A stretch of DNA of 64,000 nucleotides from Synechococcus sp. JA-3-3Ab. GTDB lineage: Bacteria > Cyanobacteriota > Cyanobacteriia > Thermostichales > Thermostichaceae. This document shows, in pieces, positions 59,052-64,000 of the stretch; within the stretch, counting starts at the first letter, position 1; every line of letters begins with the position of its first letter. The DNA lies in the NCBI RefSeq assembly GCF_000013205.1, contig NC_007775.1, positions 1 to 64,000 of the forward strand, read 5' to 3'. The translations under genes and the position numbers were made by a program. The notes under the pieces were generated by a model. It did not search any database. It worked only from the letters and a program-made list of their open reading frames with translations, and was not told the DNA's origin.

Positions 59052-59795
59052 CTAGCCGGAAATCCACAGAGGGGATCCCTGGTGCTCTTGGGGCCGGCTG
59101 CCGTCTTCTTCGGTAATGGCCACTGCCCGCACCCATTCTGTGGATGCGAACACCGGTGGCAAGCGCAGCTCCTGTTCTTGGTTTCCCGCCGCATCCACCC
59201 GGAAAGCTGTGGTGAGGATCGCCCCCGCCCTATCTTTGGTGAAGGGCGCTTCCGGCTCCAGCACCACCCAGAGCGCATAGACGCGGCCTTCCGGCAGCGG
59301 CGGCAAACCGCGGGCTACCAGCCTCCCCTGCAAGCGCTGCGGATCCACCTCCACCGTAACCGAGCCAGTCACGTTTTCTGCCGTCGGTTGCAATTCATAT
59401 GTCACCACCTCGACCGGGATCCCTTGCGTCTGGGCCAGTTGCAGCCTGCGCCACAGGTAGAGATTCCCCAGTCCCAAAGCCACGATTAACCCTGCTGCCA
59501 ATGCCGCCAGGCCCCGCCAGCGAGGGGATCCCTGAATTGTCGTGGAGAGGGGTTTGGGCGCCGGCTCTGTGTAGGCTTGCAGCAGAGAAGCCCGCAGCGC
59601 GGGGGGAGGTTGCTTCTCTTCGACGCCGTAGGCCCTTTCCAGGGTCTGTTGCAGGGCTTGCAGCTCCTGCTGCAGCTCCGGGCGCAGCTTGAGCACCGCT
59701 TCCAGGCGGTCGGCCTCTTCCGGGGAGAGATCCCCCAGCACGTAGCCGGCCAGCCACAGTTGCAGTTCTTCGGGAGACACAGACTCGGCTTTCAT
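59052..59795 (-). CDS. Anti-sigma factor, RskA/anti-sigma-K type
   Basis: The 247-residue protein has a cytoplasmic N-terminal helical part (ELQLWLAGYVLGDLSPEEADRLEA near residue 10) and one transmembrane helix (about residues 93-112). A C-terminal extracytoplasmic domain carries the anti-sigma-K signature (LPPLPEGRVYALWVVL near 165). It holds the ECF sigma factor inactive until released. It starts in an ATGA overlap with the sigma gene's stop, so the two are translationally coupled. Confidence 0.88.
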   Translation of the reverse strand: MKAESVSPEELQLWLAGYVLGDLSPEEADRLEAVLKLRPELQQELQALQQTLERAYGVEEKQPPPALRASLLQAYTEPAPKPLSTTIQGSPRWRGLAALAAGLIVALGLGNLYLWRRLQLAQTQGIPVEVVTYELQPTAENVTGSVTVEVDPQRLQGRLVARGLPPLPEGRVYALWVVLEPEAPFTKDRAGAILTTAFRVDAAGNQEQELRLPPVFASTEWVRAVAITEEDGSRPQEHQGSPLWISG

Positions 59796-60373
59796 GGGGC
59801 GCCTCCCAGCAACTCGCGCAGCCGCAGCAAGCCTCGGCGGGCTCTGGCTTTAACCGTTCCCAAAGGCAGATTCAATTGCTTGGCAATTTCTGTTTGGCTC
59901 ATGCCTTCGTAATAGGCCATTTTGAGGATTTGGCGTTGATGTTCAGATAGCTGGGCCAAAGCCGTTTGCACCTCGACCGCCTGCTCTGCCCCGGCCAACT
60001 GCTCCAGGGCCGGATCCTCGGCGGCATCGCCCTGTAATTCCACTCTGCCCCGTTCCAGGGATCGCTGTCGATTGCGCCAAGAGCGCAGCCGATCCAAACA
60101 GCGGGAGCGGGCCAAAATGCCCAGGTAAGTGCGCAGGGATCCCCGCTTGGGATCGAAGGAAGAACGGGCCAAACTCAAAAAAATGTCCTGCGTCAGATCT
60201 TCGGCCTCGGCAGAGTTGCCCAGCATCTTGCAGGCGATTCCGTATACCAAACCGGCGTGGCGGTCGTAGAGGATAGCCAAAGCTTGCGACTGGCCTGCCT
60301 TGAGGGCTGAAAATACCTCTGCATCGCTTCTCTCCTGCAGAGATCCCTCGGCTTTGTCATCCTCGATCTTCAT
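59792..60373 (-). CDS. ECF sigma factor
   Basis: The 193-residue sigma-70 family protein has region 2 (ILYDRHAGLVYGIACKMLGNSAEAEDLTQDIF near residue 35) and region 4 (LSEHQRQILKMAYYEGMSQTEIAKQL near 150). It lacks region 3, as ECF factors do. It directs RNA polymerase to envelope- or stress-type promoters. The ATG at 60373 was chosen because the upstream frame is not family-like. The DUF4394 lipoprotein gene lies upstream on the same strand. Confidence 0.9.
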   Translation of the reverse strand: MKIEDDKAEGSLQERSDAEVFSALKAGQSQALAILYDRHAGLVYGIACKMLGNSAEAEDLTQDIFLSLARSSFDPKRGSLRTYLGILARSRCLDRLRSWRNRQRSLERGRVELQGDAAEDPALEQLAGAEQAVEVQTALAQLSEHQRQILKMAYYEGMSQTEIAKQLNLPLGTVKARARRGLLRLRELLGGAP

Positions 60374-60602
60374 GGGGGGAAGGAGAAAACAAAACGGCGA
60401 CGAGAAAGCACTTAGTAAGAAGCAGGCCTTGCCTAAGGCAAGCCAGAAAGGACAGCGGCTCCCATAATCTATCGCCTGCATAGATGGAGGTCAACCCTAC
60501 TTGAAGAAGTACAGAAGGCCCAATCCCGAGCTGGAATCGGGCCGAAACAAAACAGCAACAATTGGCCAGAAAAATGACTGGAATTGTAACAACCTGGCCG
60601 AT

Positions 60603-61409
60603 CTAGAAGGCAGCCAAGCCAAAGAACGGCCCACCCGGCAGCGTGCCCACAGAGGTGGCGCGACCTGTATTCAGGTCAATTCGATACAGGGTGGAGCCGC
60701 CGATGGCAAAGCCGGTATCCACCCCGCCGACCGTGCGGATGTCAAACCCGCCCACCGGGCCGAAGTTCACGCCCAGGGGGCCAATCGGCATTTGCACCCC
60801 CTCGTTGGGCGGATTCTGGAACAGCAGCAGGTTGCGCTCGCCGTCGATGTTCAACAGCCGTGTGGATTGGGTGCCGGCCACGTTGTTGGTGTAGGCGGCG
60901 GCGGTAACAGCCGGTCGGGATCCCTGCAGTTCCATTGGGCCAAAGGCCAAAGGTCTATCTTGGATCACTTCGCCCGTGTCCACATTGATGCGGAAGTTCT
61001 GGCCGTTGGCTCCCACCAGGCGCAGCCGATCCGGAACGGGGTTGAAATCTATGCCGGACAGCGTACCCGCCGTAAAGGGAACCGACAGGGTACTGGCCAC
61101 CGTAGCGGCGCCGGTCTGCAAGTTAATGGTGTAGAGGATGTTGGCGTCGGTGAGGCCGTAGAGCAGGCGATTGGCAGGACGCACATCAATACCGATCAAA
61201 CTACCACTCACCCCCGTCACCGTCAGGGATCCCTGTACCGAGGCATCGGTGGAGCGGATGAAGGTGAGGCGGTTGCCGCTGCCCAGGGCCACCAAATCTG
61301 CTTGGGAGGGGATCATCGCCATCGGAGAAGCATTGCTGTTGCTGCAGCCCAGCAGAGCTAAGCTACCGGCTGCCACAGATACGGCCACACACTGCAGGTG
61401 CTTGCGCAT
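60603..61409 (-). CDS. DUF4394 lipoprotein
   Basis: The 268-residue protein has a lipobox LALLGC at residues 18-23, so it is probably lipid-anchored. The mature part has repeated short beta segments (LTFIRSTDASVQGSL, RLLYGLTDANILYTINL) typical of DUF4394, which probably forms a beta-propeller. The gene lies 229 bases before the ECF sigma start. It may be a sensor or a target of the sigma system. Confidence 0.8.
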   Translation of the reverse strand: MRKHLQCVAVSVAAGSLALLGCSNSNASPMAMIPSQADLVALGSGNRLTFIRSTDASVQGSLTVTGVSGSLIGIDVRPANRLLYGLTDANILYTINLQTGAATVASTLSVPFTAGTLSGIDFNPVPDRLRLVGANGQNFRINVDTGEVIQDRPLAFGPMELQGSRPAVTAAAYTNNVAGTQSTRLLNIDGERNLLLFQNPPNEGVQMPIGPLGVNFGPVGGFDIRTVGGVDTGFAIGGSTLYRIDLNTGRATSVGTLPGGPFFGLAAF

Positions 61410-61713
61410 GGAAAATGCTCCTTAAAAAATTGACAAATTGTCTCAGTCGGTGTCAGGATTGTTGACAACAAAACACCCCTCTGCGCCACAAGACAGGTGG
61501 TTGCAGATTGCTGCGGCAAGCAGCACTCTCTTTTGCCGCTAGAAAGGCAGGCTAGAGGGATCCCATCCCCCAGCCGAGAATCCGCTTTTGCCCTTCCATT
61601 GAGGGGGAAGGCCAATTGTTCTTCCCAAAGGGGAGCGCGTGGGGCGCTTCTGTAGCAATTACTCCCATCCTCCCTGCTTGGATGCTCAGGATGGAAAGGT
61701 TTGGACGGAGATT
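61410..61713. promoter_or_regulatory. Intergenic region upstream of the DUF4394 gene
   Basis: 304 bases. The palindrome TTGTTGACAACAA at 61459-61471 and TTGACAAATTG just before the lipoprotein start could be an operator or sigma-dependent promoter. No gene is supported. Confidence 0.4.
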
Positions 61714-62496
61714 TTAACTAGAGGCGCTGGTGTAAAAGCGCAGGGCAAAGCGCCAGAACAAATGGGATCCCCACAGCAGCCCCGCCGCCAGCAGGGCGGA
61801 TCCCACAAGCCAGGGCCACTGGATCCGACCCAGCAAGGCTTCTGCCGGCACGGTGGTCAAGAAAGCCACCGGCACGACGAAGGTAAAAAACAACCGATAG
61901 GCCACCGGATAGGCCACCAGCGGGAATCGCCCCGCCTCCACCAAGCCCCGCAACACCTCGGTGACGTTGTAGATCTTGACAAACCAGATGCTGGTGGCCC
62001 CCAGCATAAACCAGAGGCTGTAGAGGATGACCAACCCCAGCAAAAGGGGCACTAGACCCAGAACATAGGCCCAGGCCGGCAGCCGCAACTGGATCCCGGC
62101 GTAGAGAATCAACAACAGGCCACAGCCAATATCCACCAGGCCCCAGGGAGAAAACACCCGCGTTGACAGCCAAAACTGACTGCTGATGGGCTTGAGCAAC
62201 ACAAAATCCAGGGTGCCTTCCTGAACTTGTTGCACGATGCGGTTTAAGTTGACGTTAAAAAGGCTGGCCGACACCCCCTGCAAAATGGTGAACACCCCCA
62301 AGACGATGAGCGCCTCCGGCCAGCTCCAGCCCCCCAGGCGGTGCCCCTGCTGGTAGAACAGCGACAGCCCAAACAAAGCTGACCCCAGGCCGCCCAAGCT
62401 GCTGAGGCTGGCAAAGACAAAATTGGCCCGGTACTCCATTTCTGCAGCTACAGAAGTGCTCCAAAACAACCACAACACCTGCAAATAGCGCAGCAC
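61714..62496 (-). CDS. ABC-2 type transporter permease (DUF990 type)
   Basis: The 260-residue membrane protein has six spans and the family landmark QQVQEGTLDFVLLKPIS near residue 88. It is probably a permease of an ABC exporter. No ATPase partner lies in the window. It lies 17 bases downstream of the methyltransferase gene on the same strand. Confidence 0.83.
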   Translation of the reverse strand: MLRYLQVLWLFWSTSVAAEMEYRANFVFASLSSLGGLGSALFGLSLFYQQGHRLGGWSWPEALIVLGVFTILQGVSASLFNVNLNRIVQQVQEGTLDFVLLKPISSQFWLSTRVFSPWGLVDIGCGLLLILYAGIQLRLPAWAYVLGLVPLLLGLVILYSLWFMLGATSIWFVKIYNVTEVLRGLVEAGRFPLVAYPVAYRLFFTFVVPVAFLTTVPAEALLGRIQWPWLVGSALLAAGLLWGSHLFWRFALRFYTSASS

Positions 62497-62513
62497 TTGG
62501 GTTTTCTCCCATC

Positions 62514-63257
62514 TCAGCGTTCATTCCACTTGCGGTAGCAGCGGGCAGTAATCAAATAGGGGTGAAACACTTCTAAGAAATGGCTTTGTAACACCTGAAA
62601 GAACTCCTCGATCCGCTGTGAATCGTCGAGATGAAAGGGAAATTCGCCTTTAAACCCCTTGAAAAAATACCAGTTAATCAAGAGCTTACCTGCCGGCTGG
62701 AGCCAGTCGTCAAATTGCCGCAACTGCGCCGCCGGATCCGGCAAATGTTCCACCACATCGAAGCAGATGACGGTGTCAAAACGGATCCCTTCCGGGAAGG
62801 TGTCTGGACAGTGGATGCGTTCGCTTAGGCCCAGCTTTTCCGCCCGCAGTTGCACAAACTGCCGATGGATGGGGTTGATATCCCAGAAGATCACCTGCTC
62901 CACCGCCGGGCAGAGGGCCGCCCCAATGGCGTGGGTGCCGATGCCGCCGCCAAAATCCAACACCCGCCCACGGGCATGGTCGGCCACCAGGCGCAGGGTA
63001 TCGCCGATGTAGTCGGTGCTGCTCAGGTGCCAAGCTGCCAAGTCCAGCAAATAGGCGGATCCCACCCGATCCCGGTAAAAGATCTCCGCCTGATCCCAGA
63101 TGAAGTCGCGCCGGCCCAGCTCTGCCAACTGTTGCTGGCCAAGCCGCAGCTTCTCCCGCAGCTCGGCGGCCTTGAGGCCGAGAAAGGATCCCAAGTGAGC
63201 TTCCAGGTCGAAGCCATTTTGCCAGTAGCCGCTCAGGGCAGGGGGAGTGGGAGTCAC
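62514..63257 (-). CDS. SAM-dependent methyltransferase
   Basis: The 247-residue class I methyltransferase has motif I VLDFGGGIGTHAIGA near residue 98, acidic WDINP (motif II) near 123 and the post-core CFDVVEHLPD near 168. The N-terminal part is helical. Substrate unknown. It may be cotranscribed with the ABC-2 permease downstream. Confidence 0.82.
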   Translation of the reverse strand: MTPTPPALSGYWQNGFDLEAHLGSFLGLKAAELREKLRLGQQQLAELGRRDFIWDQAEIFYRDRVGSAYLLDLAAWHLSSTDYIGDTLRLVADHARGRVLDFGGGIGTHAIGAALCPAVEQVIFWDINPIHRQFVQLRAEKLGLSERIHCPDTFPEGIRFDTVICFDVVEHLPDPAAQLRQFDDWLQPAGKLLINWYFFKGFKGEFPFHLDDSQRIEEFFQVLQSHFLEVFHPYLITARCYRKWNER

Positions 63258-63305
63258 GGGAACCCAAAACTCGGCAGGGGGTTGGATTGAAAACCATTCA
63301 CGCCA

Positions 63306-63797
63306 TCAAGCGGCGGTGAAGTCGTCGTTCTCTCTGGGCGTCTCTTTCAAGGTTTCTCTCTGGGATCCGGTTGGGGTTACATTGTCGCCGAGGGCCGGCG
63401 GCCTCAACAGGGCTGCCAGCGTCTCCGGGCTGAGGCGGTCGGTGCTCTCCACGATGGCGGTTACATTGGGCCCAAACCCTATCTTGTCCAAAAGCTGTAG
63501 CCGATGAGACAAAACCCGCTTGCCGTTGACGAACAAACCATTGGTGCTGCGGCGGGATGCGGAACTGCCGTCAAAGATCATATAGCCGTACCCAGCCCGG
63601 TTCTCTTCCGGGATGCGGATGATCAGGGCGTGTTCGCGGGAAACACAAGAGTCGTAGAGGCGGATGTGGTTGCTGGCTGCCCGGCCCACCGAGTAGTAAA
63701 TCTTGTCTAAGACAACGCCGCGCCGACCCATCCGATCCGTGAAGATCAAGACCAAGTGAGGAGGGCTGGGTTGGGCAGCAGGAGCGCTCATGCTCAT
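63306..63797 (-). CDS. FHA-domain protein
   Basis: The 163-residue protein has one forkhead-associated domain (about residues 14-115) with YSVGRAASNHIRLYDSCVSREHALI and STNGLFVNGKRV, the usual GR...SxxH...NG pattern that binds phosphothreonine. The C-terminal 45 residues are disordered. It may read signals from Ser/Thr kinases. Start ATG at 63797, with a nearby ATG two codons in. Confidence 0.88.
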   Translation of the reverse strand: MSMSAPAAQPSPPHLVLIFTDRMGRRGVVLDKIYYSVGRAASNHIRLYDSCVSREHALIIRIPEENRAGYGYMIFDGSSASRRSTNGLFVNGKRVLSHRLQLLDKIGFGPNVTAIVESTDRLSPETLAALLRPPALGDNVTPTGSQRETLKETPRENDDFTAA

Positions 63798-64000
63798 CTG
63801 TGGATACGCCCGGAGCTGAGGTGGTCAGAAAGGGCAGACTGGGAACAGTCAGGCAATCAAGCCGCAAAATGCGGATCCCCCTCTCTTCTCACCCGCCATA
63901 GGCTTGAATCATACACTATCCTAGGTCAACCCATACCGACAGCGCCTCCTACCCCCTCTTTTTCTCAAGGGCAAACAGGCTGAGAAAGTGACATCCTCTC

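Overview
The window is cyanobacterial chromosome. Photosystem I subunits PsaL and PsaI, a GUN4-domain protein, a PucC-type chlorophyll transporter, a PetN-like peptide and several cyanobacteria-restricted families (DUF1995, DUF3318, DUF2839) all point that way. The DNA is GC-rich and carries the octamer GGGATCCC about 80 times by eye. Together with an undivided dnaE, this resembles the hot-spring Synechococcus JA-type (Yellowstone A/B) lineage. That placement is inference from memory and not a database match.

Layout. 1-13.3 kb: dnaA, a secreted beta-rich protein, a zinc-ribbon methyltransferase, FtsH protease, a short-chain dehydrogenase, a coiled-coil protein, a type II topoisomerase A subunit, a hexose-phosphate mutase, a glyoxalase-fold protein, and thiC under a TPP riboswitch. 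13.4-17 kb: a minus-strand block (membrane protein, GUN4, DUF1995 and an AT-richer unknown gene), then an orphan GvpF/L-like gene. 17-24.7 kb: DUF3318, surE, an NAD-type GAPDH, the folP-folB-folK cluster, a structured-RNA candidate (possibly 6S RNA), a 34-residue PetN-like peptide, ychF and rlmD. 24.9-32.5 kb: O-antigen ligase-like protein with a ferredoxin, a cupin, an M48 protease, a Fur-family regulator, a D-Ala-D-Ala carboxypeptidase and a tRNA with anticodon CAU. 32.5-39.3 kb: half-size UPF0016 transporter, psaL-psaI, a decayed IS630-family element, a PD-(D/E)XK-like protein and a PucC-family transporter. 39.5-49.9 kb: a pseudokinase-WD40 protein, an FAD amine oxidase-like enzyme, tandem membrane paralogues, mnmA, a HEAT-repeat protein, a PilP-like secreted protein and a TPR protein. 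49.9-64 kb: an OppC-type permease, an intact copy of the same IS, selD, undivided dnaE, a glutaredoxin-like protein, a nitrilase-family hydrolase, an ECF sigma/anti-sigma pair downstream of a DUF4394 lipoprotein, an ABC-2 permease, a methyltransferase and an FHA protein.

Most genes are housekeeping and lie in short, same-strand groups. Clear functional groupings are folP-folB-folK (folate), the ECF sigma/anti-sigma pair, psaL-psaI, and the GUN4/DUF1995 block (pigment or photosystem related). The most unusual items are the two IS630 copies that differ at an A-tract and at a catalytic segment, a pseudokinase fused to WD40 repeats, a Fur protein without its CxxC motifs, the octamer-built terminator after psaI, the 6S-like RNA and the empty DnaE intein site.
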